Positions 35,794-46,069 of a DNA stretch of 64,000 bases are shown here, piece after piece; the first letter of the stretch is position 1; every line of letters begins with the position of its first letter. Origin of the DNA: Mesorhabditis belari (taxonomy: Eukaryota > Nematoda > Chromadorea > Rhabditida > Rhabditidae); assembly GCA_958450365.1 (NCBI GenBank), contig CAUEEP010000737.1, positions 3,213,501 through 3,277,500 on the forward strand, in the 5' to 3' direction. Made by a program: the position numbers and the translations under genes. A model generated the notes under the pieces. The model did no database searches and had not been told where the DNA came from. It saw nothing but the letters and a program-made list of their open reading frames with translations.

Positions 35794-36704
35794 CGAAGAA
35801 TTCTCTCTAATAGTAGTGCACCCAAAGCTTTGTCTAAACTCTTCGAAATCTCGAGAACCGCTTATCAGAACCTATCGATTTGGGGTCGGAAAATGTAGCT
35901 GACGATGAGGTCTTGCCGGGGATTAGAGTGTTGAGCTTCTGTGAAAGCTTAGAAACGGTAAAATAGTCATCAAACTCGGCTCGATCGGGTGCTAATATTG
36001 GGGAAAATATGGTAGATTAGTTAGTTATGGTAGAAAATATGGGAGACTAGTTTCGAATGCATAAATGAATATCTATTCTGCACTTGTTGATGCACTGGAC
36101 ACCAGCTGAGATTCCCTGCAGCAACAAGAGCTTGAAGTACAGCGGTTGGAGCGTCGTGAGTCCCATCTGTCAAGTACAGTGCACCATAACCGGCTTGATT
36201 GACCGTCTTGTTGCCGACTTTAGCTCTAAAAACAATTAAGTAGAATCTTTTGAAGTCTTTCTAAGAAAATGAAGTTGTGTTTCTGTTTTTGAAGTTTTCT
36301 AGAATATAGAATTGTTTTAAATGCTTAAAGAATACCCGGTAAAGTGCACGTTCGAAAAGGATCCGCCTCCAAATCTCAGCTGGTGTCCAGTCCATCCGCC
36401 TTGACTCCAAAAGGATCCTCCATATGTTTTATACCATTTATTACGGGATTAGAGTGTTGAGCTTGTGCGAAAGCTTAGAAACGGTAAAATAGTCATCAAA
36501 CTCGGCTCGGTCGGGTGCTAATATTGGGGAAAATATGGTAGATTAGTTAGTTATGGTAGAAAATATGGGAGATTAGTTTCGAATGCATAAATGAATATCT
36601 ATTCTGCACTTGTTGATGCACTGGACACCAGCTGAGATTCCCTGCAGCAACAAGAGCTTGAAGTACAGCAGTTGAAGCGATTACTACTATTCGAGAGAAT
36701 ACGG
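35794..36704 (-). pseudogene. MITE-bounded block of aspartic-protease gene fragments
   Basis: Outer ends are of the TACCGT MITE family (TTCTCTCTAATAGTAGTGCA left, TTCGAGAGAATACGGTA right), each next to TA. Inside, on the minus strand, are pieces of the protease gene at 60.2-64 kb: the exon encoding KVGNKTINQAGYGALYLTDG and onward (about 36070-36230), the splice-site region after it, and a scrambled piece of the GGGSFWNVHFTG exon (about 36340-36400 and 36410-36445). About 240 bp are tandemly repeated (35925-36168 and 36450-36690). Non-coding relic. Confidence 0.75.
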
Positions 36705-37954
36705 TATTCATCAAATTTCAAGAAAAATAGTTTATTTCCCCAAAAAATCAATAGATTTATTGATGTTCGTTAAGTGAACCTGATGGTGATTCCTTAACAG
36801 ACAGTCTCCTCAAAAAAATGCAAACAAAACATTATGTTTTTATTTCGAAAATGATTGATTTGAATCAAATTTTTTTCGTTCTTTATTCGTTAAAAACTTT
36901 CAACTTTCGTTATATTTTAAAATCTTCTTTCTTTAAAGTTTATGAAATGAAATTGAGATGATTTGTGTCAATTTTAAACTCACAATCATCTCGAAAAGCT
37001 TCCTGGTATTGAACTTGTTCTAAAAGGTGGCCAATTTTCGAAAACGATCGTAATCTTTACTTCAGTTTTTCCCTGTTCAATTTGTTTACAATATATCTTA
37101 AGTTTAAAGTACTCCTAGCAGCTTAAAGTACTCCTTTAAAGTACTCCTTTAAAGTACTCCTTTAAAGTACTCCATACTAAAAACTACTTCTTATAGCTTG
37201 GAGCTTCTTACAGCTGAAAGCACGATTGCGGTAGCTTGCTAAACTTCCAGAGAACTTCTAGATATGAAACTCTAGTTCTAGATAGAACTTCTAGTTCTAG
37301 AGAGAACTTCTAGGTTAAACTATTTCAACTGTTCAAACTGTTCGAAACTTCTTCTCTTCTTGAGGTTTTCAGATGGAATTTGAAAGCACGATTGCGGTAG
37401 CTTGCTAAACTTCCAGAGAACTTCTAGATCCGTTTTCTAGAATGTTCTCGAAAACGGATCTAGAGAGAAATGCAAAATATCGGTGATGTTTTTATCATTT
37501 TTCACATCGTCACTTAAAAAATAGTGTAACAGACAAATATGGCCTTGTTGAAATGTTTGAATCAAAATGTTTTCTTTTCGGGTTAAACTATTTCAACTGT
37601 TCAAACTGTTCGAAACTTCTTCTCTTCTTGAGGTTTTCAGCCTCAAATCTTTTAACACTGAAAACTTTAAGATGAAATTTGAATTCCCAAATCCCTCGTT
37701 TTAATTTCCAAAGACTCAAATCGAGAATTAATATTCAATCAATCTGAAGAGACAAAGAAAAGAGGGCAGTTCGAATTGAGAGATCGGAATTGAGAGATCG
37801 GAATTGAGAGATCGGAATTGAGAGATCGGAATTGAGAGATCGGAATTGAGAGATCGGAATTGAGAGATCTAATCGGAATCCCTTTCATTTCATGCCTTGA
37901 CCTGAAATTTGTTTTTCAGTCTTTCTTTAGATTCTTTTGTGTTATTCAAATTTC
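36705..37954. repeat. repeat-rich upstream region of bestrophin
   Basis: Contains a 13-bp TTTAAAGTACTCC array (about 37120-37175), duplicated words (GAAAGCACGATTGCGGTAGC at 37218 and 37383; GGTTAAACTATTTCAACTGT at 37313 and 37580) and a 14-bp GAATTGAGAGATCG array (about 37770-37875). No exon seen. Confidence 0.7.
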
Positions 37955-37956
37955 AG
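37949..37956 (+). promoter_or_regulatory. candidate SL trans-splice acceptor for bestrophin
   Basis: AATTTCAG occurs 28 nt upstream of the bestrophin ATG, preceded by T-rich sequence with no partner donor nearby. It resembles the nematode TTTTCAG acceptor, so SL1 could be added here. Inference from position and motif only. Confidence 0.5.
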
Positions 37957-37984
37957 ATTTCATTTCTTTGCTATCGAATGTAAA

Positions 37985-40900
37985 ATGACGGTTTCTTACA
38001 ATTTGGCCGTTTCTTCGGTGGGCTCGCTGACGTGGGCGAGAATACTTTTTCGGTGGCGTGGATCGATTTGGAAATCGGTAAAGAAATCTTCGTCTAACCA
38101 TTGTCTACGAGAAAATGCGAACAAAATCTTTAGGCTACATTTTCTCGTAGCCTAAAGAGCCTAAAGATTTTGCATAAGGCTAATGAACTCTTTAGGCTAG
38201 TGAAATTCACTCGATTTGCATTTATGTGAGAGAATTTTGAGAAGAAGAGAGATTTTAGACTCTTAGCCATTATCCAGGAAACTTTTAACCGCCACCAAAC
38301 AATTCTCCAAAACAAACAAAACAAAACAAATCGATTTACATAGAAATCACAAGCTACAAAGCCGATTTGAAGCTTGTGGACCGAGTTAGAGGGGTTCAAA
38401 GTTAAGCAGAGGCACAAAAAAAGCTCAACTCAACTTTAAGCCCCTCTAGCTCGCTGAAAAAGCTTCAAATCGGTTTTCAGCTGGTTTTCTAGCTGAGAAT
38501 TGTTTTGGAACCTGACCAGGATCAAGTCCTGACCTAGCTTCTGACCTGGACTAACCCAAAAAAGTACAAATCTTCATTTCTGGCTATTTGGGGACTGTTC
38601 TAACTGCATCAACCAAGGCGCAGTCAGGCCAAAAATAGGTTTTGACTAGACATGATCTCGGACCATGTTTTATTTTCTAATCTCGAGCCATGTTTTGTTT
38701 TCTGATCACGAGCCATGTCTTGGTTTCTAATCTCGAAACAAGTCTTGTTTTCTGATCACGAAACAGTTTTCTGTCTTTCTTTGGTCATGGAATCGCTGAA
38801 ATAGTCAAAATTTGCCTAACCAGTCCAATCCAATTGTTTGTGTCATGTTGATGCTTACAACTAGGCCATTCGGATATAGTCAAAGTTGAAATCCTGGTCC
38901 TTCTAGGTCTCATCCGAGCTCTTCACCTGGTTAATTCTGTACTACATTGTGATGTTCATTTATCGAAGTGACTTCTTTTTAACGACTGAACAGAGAAAGT
39001 GAGTCTTGAGGAATCGTTTAAAATGAGAAATGGAAATCCCAAAATTCCAGAGATTTCGAGAGTTTGGCGTACTATTTGAATAAAAACACGGATCGTTTAC
39101 CGCTCACTTTCATGCTCGGCTTCTTTGTCACATTGGTGGTTGATCGGTGGAGACAAGTTTTCAATAATATGGGATGGATTGAGAAGTGAGATTTTATCGG
39201 ATACGTGAGAATTGTTCCACAATCAGCTGGGACAAGTCTTTTGTTAGAGCTTTCACTGACATCATTGTCTCAAAGTCAATTTTTTCCGCACCAAACTAAA
39301 AGACTAGTTACCGCTCTAACTTCTGACCTTGGGTTTTTGGCTTTACTGCATGACTAATCCACAAACACTCTAATAGCAAGCCGGCCAGGAGCCAGACTTG
39401 AATCTAGCTGGTTCGGCTTACAGGCTCTAGAAGAGGGCTAGATCCTAAACTCCGGATCGGATTCGGATCTGGATCATGTAAATGTTTCTATGCTAATTTC
39501 AAACAAGTTCAAAACAATCTTTTATGTTCTCAATCGTATCCGCTATTAAAATCGTGATATTATCCGGATCCGAATATTTTTAAACTTTCGGATCGGATCC
39601 GGATATCCGCCCAGTGCTGATCTAGAGTCTAGACTGGGTTAGAACATCCCCATTCACTTCTCATCTCTGCGTTTAGCCAAGCGCTAACAATTGCCACTTT
39701 AATCCGCGGCAATGATCATGAAACGATCACCACAAGAAGAGCCATCGTCAGATATATCTGTTTGACACAGGTGAGTCATTCCTGTTGTAGTACAAGTAAA
39801 GCTTCAGTTAAAGATTACTGACTTTCAATACAGATTACGTAAAAACTTATAATACTCAAATAACGTTCCGTTCAGGTGTTAGTATTCCGAGATATTTCGA
39901 TGCGAGTTCGCCGCCGTTTCCCCACGATGAACTCGATCGTTGATGCGGGTAAAGTAAAGAAATTAATGGCAAAGAATTTGGAATCGAGGAGGAATTGAAC
40001 CCTCAACCTTTTGCTTAGCAGATGCTCTACCACTAAGCGAACGGCGCCTTCTTTCCCCAAGAAGAAATAGGAAAGACGAGGAAAGAAGAAAGGAAAGAAG
40101 AAAGGAAAGAAAGAAAGGAAAGAAGAAAGGAAAGAAGAAAGGAAAGAAGAAAGAAAAGAAGAAAGGAAGAAAGAAAGAAAAGAAGAAACAAAATTAGAAA
40201 AGTTAAAAAGTCATTTAAATCTGGATACATAGGCAAGATTATGTAGCGTTAGAAATTCAAAATAAAAATCAATTTAACCTTTAAACTATTGCGTTAAGTT
40301 GTATCTAGGTTTTCTACAAGAGCACGAGGTGAAGATGTTGGATCAAATCGAGGTCCCCTACAACAAATATTGGGCTCCAATCAATTGGGCCATGGGATTA
40401 GTCTATAAAGCGAGAGAACAAAACAAGATCACCTCAGAGCCGAGTCTGCAAAATGTTTTGAATGTAGATGAATTTTTTCGAGATTTTCGACAATATTTTC
40501 ACAAATTCTCTCTAGGAAATCAAAGCTTTCCGGTCGAGTCTGCAATTGTTGAGCAATTTCGATTGGGTACCGATACCATTGGCCTATCCACAAGTGAGTG
40601 ATTTGTAAAAAATAGATTTGATTTGATAGATTTGATTCATCAATTCCCATCAAATAGATAGCCAGCTATGATAGCCAAACCTGATAATCTTAATCGAAAG
40701 TTTGTGAAATTTTAGTCTGGCACAACTTCTAAGACTTGCCGGTAGACTTGCCGACTTGCTTTCCTGTTTATCCATTAGCGATCTGACAGTCTAAACTAGA
40801 CTTTTAAGCTAGCTTTCTAAGCTAGAGCTAGACGAAAACATCTACCGGTTCGTTGTTTGCCGTTAGCAATTTAAGATTTCCCGTATTTTCTTCGCACCAA

Positions 40901-43900
40901 GCCTTCTATTTTGACTACTTTGACTATCATTCGATGCAGAATAAAATCTCGCGTCGAGTGATACCAAAATTAACTCAAAATATAATAACCATCTAAAGTT
41001 ATGAGGCAAAAGGTTAAGCCCCGCCCGTAATAGACGGGGTTTAGGTTTTTAGCCAACAACTTTACGAGGATATTACATTTTGAGTTAATTTTGGTATTAT
41101 TCGACGTGCAAATTTATTCTGCATTAAATGATAGTCAAAATCGAAGGGTTTGTGCTGAGAAAAACACGAAAAACATTGAATTGCCAATGGCAAAAACCGA
41201 CAGATGTTTTCGTTACAAGTTTAGTCCAAACGATACCAATTCCATAATGGTTCTGATATTAGACCCGTAAAGCAGTTCAGTCCGGTCATAACGTTGAGCT
41301 GAATGAGCTGGGCTGAGAATTTAAACCAAAAAATCTAGCCATTACTGGAACCGTTTTTAGTCTATACTTCAGCTAATCATTTGGACTAGGGCTGGACGCC
41401 ATAAGCCATGGCCAGACGGACCAGGCCAGGGTTAGGTCATGTCCACGGCCCTGGACTGGACTGGCTTGGCCCTGGTCTGACCTGACTCGACCCTGGTCTG
41501 GCGTGGCCTGGGTTGGCTTGGCCCTGGCCTGGCCTGGCCTGGCCTTGCTTGGCCCGAAAATTTGGTTCTAGAACCTGGTTTGGACCGTTAAGGAGTTGGT
41601 ACTGTTAACAGTTCAGGACCGTTAATGATCGTTTGCCAATACCGTTCAATTCATAATTGCCACCCCCAATTCCAGGTTGTCTTCTTCGCGGTGCGTGTCT
41701 ACTTCTATTTGTGTCTTGTCGGGCGCCAATTTCGCATAGTCGACGACTCGGATATCCGGTCACCTGTAGGTATTCCCGAAATGATTGCTGTAAACTTTCG
41801 GAAATCTCTAGATTGATATGTATTTCCCGGTGACCACCGCTCTGCAATTCATTTGTTTAATTGGGTGGATGAAGGTTTGTCGCTGGCAGAGAGGTTTCTT
41901 GGCGTTAAAAAGTAACTACCGTAAATACTGTAATAGTATCCCACTGCCCATAAATAATGACGGTGCGGAGCGTTGTGTAGTTTACCTTTGAACTAGTTTT
42001 TCTCGACACTGGCTTATGCTACAATGCGTGTTCAGGTATCAAAAAATAGCTGAAATTCAGGGCTATTTTTTGATACCTAAGCGCGCATTGTAGCATAAAA
42101 TCGGGCTGAGAACGAGGCATCTAAAGTTGATCGAGGGGGGGCGGCGTTTATTAGAATAAATACGGTAGTCTAGCTTTGAACTAGTTTTTCTCGACACTGG
42201 TTTATGCTACAATGCGCGTTTAGGTATCAAAAAATAGCCCTGAATTTCAGCTATTTTTTGATACCAAAGACGCATTTTTTGAAAGTACGGGTGCTTTGAA
42301 AAAAATGAAATACTAAAAAACTTTTGCGACTACGCGACTGTACGAGGGGGTGGACTATCCGACTTTTACAGTATTTACGGTAGATGCATCTAATCGACTA
42401 GTTTTTTTTAAAAAAGAAAACAATGGTTGACTGAATATCTTTTAAAATGACGATAAATTTTAGCGTAAGCGGTAAAGAAAAGAATCTTCAGGTAGCCGAA
42501 TCGTTACTGAATCCGATGGGAGAAGATGATGACGATTTCGAGTGCAATTACTTAATCGACAAGAATATAGCTGTAAATATCTAGATATTTTCAATTAGCT
42601 AAGCTTGATCTAAGTTCTAAAAAGTGGATAATTTGAGTAGTCTTTTGTCGGTGTCGATTTGATCGATTTTGGTCAATTTTTCTTTAGATTTTTTTCCGTT
42701 CTACTCAATTTTGATCTCATTTAAATCACTGTGAATTAAATAGAATCAAAATTAAATAAAAAAAAAATAACAAAGAAAGATTACAGCTTTCAAAATAGCT
42801 TTTAAAATAGCTTTCAAAATTATCGAACTTTACGAGAATCTAGACCGGTATGGCAATCGTGGATGAGGAGTACGACCAGCTGCCTGAGATCAAAATGGAT
42901 ACGTTTAAGGTGGCAAAAATCGTGTTGTCTTGAGAATGATTAAACTAAGATATGTTAAGGTTTTTAGAATTTGATCCTATTTAGACCAATTGGCCTCCGA
43001 AACCGCCGATCAATGAGGGCGAGCTGGTTGGCTCGGTTTCACAAGTGATGTAAGTGGTTATGGCTTTATGAAGCTTATAAAGTCAACAAATATATTATCA
43101 AAACAAAGCTTTAGTATTAGAAATTATAAAAATCAAGTTATTTAGTCTTTTATCTTTCAAATTTTCAGCCTTCCTGAGGCTACTGACCCGCCGAAAGGCC
43201 AGGATCAACGGAAAGCCTCACAGTGCACGAATTCGAGTGAATTTGGTGGATAATTTTGAAGAAATTTTTACATTTATAAGTACCTTTTACATTATTAACT
43301 GAATATCTTTGAATTTTTAACCTTAAAATGCAAATTTTCTAGGTCAAAGCCGTCTACAACGCCTCAAGAGTCGAATGCGGCTTCGCTCGTTTAAGAGGTT
43401 TTTTTTTCGAAAGCTTTTTTTGCTTCCAGTACAAAATTTAGAGCCAATTCAATTCATGTGGATAATTTGGAGTAAGTTTAATGTGAATTTTGTGCTTAAA
43501 TTAGATGATTATAGTAAGCTGTCGCCGGCAAAATTGCAAAAACTCGACCCAAACGCCATTTTTCATGTTCGATCGCAAAATGAGATCAAAGATTTAAGGA
43601 AAAGTTCGTTTTGAGATTTCAATAATGTAGTTTGTTTGTTTTTTTTTTGATTTTGATTAAACTAAACTTTTTCAGACACAACCCCAGATACGGTAGTTGA
43701 AGAAGACGAGGAGCAGTTGACGATTACGAGTCTCAAGGGGCTAAAGGTTGAGCTTGAGCAACGATTACTGAATTTTCAGCCTTAACAACTATTACTGAAT
43801 TTTCAGCCTTAATCAACTATTACTTAGGCCCAAGCCAGTAAAGTCTTTTGTATCACCAAAAATTCTTGCAAACTTGCAGTAAAATGTGACCAGGCAAGCT

Positions 43901-44479
43901 TAATCTGATTACGAGTCAGAACTAGATCAGAGAACAGTTACGTTGAAGTTGAAGTTAAAGGTGATTGAAGAAAACGAAGAGCAGTTGACGATTACGAGTC
44001 TCAAGGGGCTAAAGGTTGAGCTTGAGCAACTATTACTGAATTTTCAGCCTTAACAACTATTACTTAGTAAAGTCCCAAGCCAGTAAAGTCTTTTGTACCA
44101 CCAAAAATTCTTGCAAACTTGCAGTAAAATGAGACCAGGGAAGCTTGATCTGATTACGAGTCAGAACTAGATCAAAGAACAGATACGTTGAAGTTGAAGT
44201 TGAAGGTAGTTGAAGAAGACGAACGGCAGTTAACGAACTAGATCTTTGGAAAACGGTGATGCGGCTTCTAAAACCCTGCCCCATTTATCTGTCTTTGAAA
44301 CAACAACCCCGATTTTAGAATGTTCTTGTTTTCAGGGTCAAACTCGAAGCATGGATATGATAGTCGGCGGTGGAGGAGGAGCATTGGGTGATCCATTCGA
44401 TCCACCGCCATTGGACCGACTTTTCCCGAGGGTTTCCCAGTCAATCCACTCCACTTCTCCATCATCTGGTAATAGATAA
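37985..44479 (+). CDS. bestrophin-family anion channel
   Basis: Membrane chloride/anion channel gated by calcium in characterised homologues. Exons: 37985-38077, 38907-38998, 39051-39185, 39677-39770, 39876-39948, 40309-40463, 40516-40593, 41676-41765, 41812-41874, 42492-42572, 42844-42909, 42985-43049, then less certain tail exons ending at a stop, 44477-44479. The core is continuous and in phase. It includes [11 protein letters not shown] and RWRGSIWK at the N-terminus, [30 protein letters not shown] (pore neck, Leu-Phe-Phe where vertebrate BEST1 has Ile-Phe-Phe), [20 protein letters not shown] and [20 protein letters not shown] (acidic calcium-clasp region). Tail exons lie at about 43169, 43343, 43510, 43677 and 44336-44479, the last encoding a glycine-rich end; their joins are not fully resolved. 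A 260-bp tandem duplication affects this tail. Confidence 0.93.
39981..40048 (-). repeat. tRNA-like element in bestrophin intron 5
   Basis: The minus strand has GGCGCCGTTCGCTTAGTGGT, an A-box, and GAGGGTTCAATTCCTCC, a paired T-arm. The anticodon stem does not pair and the acceptor ends do not match, so it is a tRNA-derived repeat or pseudogene, not a tRNA gene. A cousin is at 49850-49912. Confidence 0.55.
40076..40195. repeat. GGAAAGAAGAAA purine tract
   Basis: Near-pure purine microsatellite next to the tRNA-like element. The same tRNA-like-plus-purine-tract arrangement is seen in aminoacylase B intron 4. Confidence 0.85.
40830..41215. mobile_element. fold-back element in bestrophin intron 7
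   Basis: A long imperfect palindrome. ACGAAAACATCT at the left is mirrored by AGATGTTTTCGT at the right. The arms share TTTTGACTATCATT / AATGATAGTCAAAA and ACCAAAATTAACTCAAAAT / ATTTTGAGTTAATTTTGGT. It is non-coding and transcribed within the intron, where it could form a long hairpin. Confidence 0.75.
41400..41570. repeat. CCTGG-type GC-rich repeat
   Basis: Degenerate CTGGCCTGGCCTTGG repeat within bestrophin intron 7, unusually GC-rich for this AT-rich region. Confidence 0.7.
41919..42380. mobile_element. MITE, TACCGTAAATACT family, in bestrophin intron 9
   Basis: Ends TACCGTAAATACTGTAATAG and TTTTACAGTATTTACGGTA are inverted with TA flanks. Two internal hairpins share AGGTATCAAAAAATAG / CTATTTTTTGATACC and the word ATGCTACAATGCG. 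A smaller relative is at 62074-62308. Confidence 0.8.
43688..44235 (+). repeat. tandem duplication of a bestrophin tail exon
   Basis: A unit of about 260 bp starting GTAGTTGAAGAAGACGAGGA, with exon-like sequence encoding [13 protein letters not shown], occurs at 43695, is repeated from about 43960 and begins a third time near 44208. Both full copies retain the coding frame to GGGGCTAAAGG and a possible GTTGAG donor. Confidence 0.8.
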
Positions 44480-44686
44480 ACTCGTAGAATTTTTATATGT
44501 AAATCGTAAAAAGCTTTACTAAAATGCTGTCGCGTGACAACGAGAGTGAAGTTCTATTAGTAATTTGACGGTAGGGATTACTGTGTGCACTTGGTAATGG
44601 GTGAACTTTTCATCGGATCAGAGGAAACCGAATTGAGCTGATAAAATGCTTTGAATTGAATAGATCTGATTCAATACAGGGTGAGC

Positions 44687-44936
44687 GCGAATTATGGTCA
44701 AAAAAAGTGGATCAAAAAGTGTCAAAACAGACAAATCGCCGGAGAGAGGCCGACTTGAGCCCATTCGAGAGCTTTTAAAGTGAGCTATATAATTCCAAAC
44801 TTAAATTTTCTTTGTAGATAAATGATGCCAAGATAAAGGGCTTATTTTTCTATATAACACTTGGCATTTTGGTAATAAGTCTAGGCTAGCAACTTTTCCC
44901 GAAAAAAGTTGTCGTCATAATGTCGCGGTCACCCTG
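44687..44936. mobile_element. MITE with CAGGGTGAGCGCGA ends, 250 bp
   Basis: Left end CAGGGTGAGCGCGAATTATG against right CATAATGTCGCGGTCACCCTG. TA precedes the left end; the right flank is TG. It lies between bestrophin and aminoacylase B. No coding capacity. Confidence 0.7.
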
Positions 44937-45379
44937 TGCAGAAAGTCTTTTTGTTCCTTTTCGCAATTCCATTTAAAAGCAACAAATACACCAATTGAAC
45001 TACTGTTTATTTGTTATTTTTTTCACCGGAAATACGAAAAGAAAAAAAAGAAAGCCTTTCTGGAGAGTTTCATTTTTAGTAAATGTCTGTTTGTATGACA
45101 CGATTTGTTTGCATGCCTTTTGAACGTTGTCAGAGAAAATCCGGTGATGGTAGTATACAAAAAAAACAACTCTAATTACGTTTTGGTGATAGTTAAAATG
45201 AAGTTTTATATAAAGAGTTTAATTTGAATGAATCTTTTGAGGTACTCACCGTAAACTCACAAACTCGACATCCGAACCCCCACATCCATCACCAAGATCT
45301 CCGAAAATCCACGTTCTTTCACCCAGCTTTGATTCAGAAAAGTTATTTGATGAGAAAAGTTTAGAGGAATTGAAAATTT
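44937..45379. other. intergenic, no gene seen
   Basis: AT-rich DNA between the bestrophin stop and the minisatellite. No exon supported. Confidence 0.4.
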
Positions 45380-45672
45380 GAGTTTCTAGATTTCTAGATT
45401 TCCAGATTTCTAGATTTCTAGATTTCTAGATTTCTAGATTTCCAGATTTCTAGACTTCTAGATTTCTAGACTTCTAGACTTCTAGATTTCTAGATTTCTA
45501 GATTTCTAGATTTCTAGATTTCTAGATTTCTAGATTTCTAGATTTCTAGACTTCTAGATTTCTAGACTTCTAGACTTCTAGACCTCTAGATTTCTAGATT
45601 TCCAGATTTCTAGACTTCTAGACTTCTAGATTTCTAGATTTCTAGATTTCTAGACTTCTAGATTTCTAGATT
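45380..45672. repeat. 10-bp TCTAGATTTC minisatellite
   Basis: About 29 units of TTCTAGATTT with TTCTAGACTT and TTCCAGATTT variants, followed by a CTTCATTTCTC array (to about 45775). Each unit contains the palindrome TCTAGA. Confidence 0.9.
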
Positions 45673-46069
45673 TTTCGTTTCTCCTCCGTTTCCTTCTTCA
45701 TTTCTCCTTCATTTCTCCTTCATTTCTCCTTCATCTCCATCTCCGTTTCTCCTTCATTTCCTTCTCTGTTTCCTTCTTCTATCACATAATTTACATAGTC
45801 TCACTAAATGTATTATACGAAAAACGAAAAAAGTATTGTACTTGTAAATGACAAGTCTTTTAGACAAATTTATCCCTTTTCTTGGCGGAAAGTACCGTTT
45901 TTACATAATTTTCTTGGGTTTATGTTATTTCTTTGTGTGATGAACTCTCTGTGATTGTAGTCATTGATGCCTTAAGTGTATAGTTTCATTGTGATTCCTG
46001 TGATATTTCAGAAAACTAATGCAATAAGATTTATGCCAAAACTTTCTAATAGATAAATCTAATTATATT

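Noticed and set aside
39981..40048. A functional tRNA gene on the minus strand
   Set aside because: The acceptor and anticodon stems do not pair, although the T-arm does.
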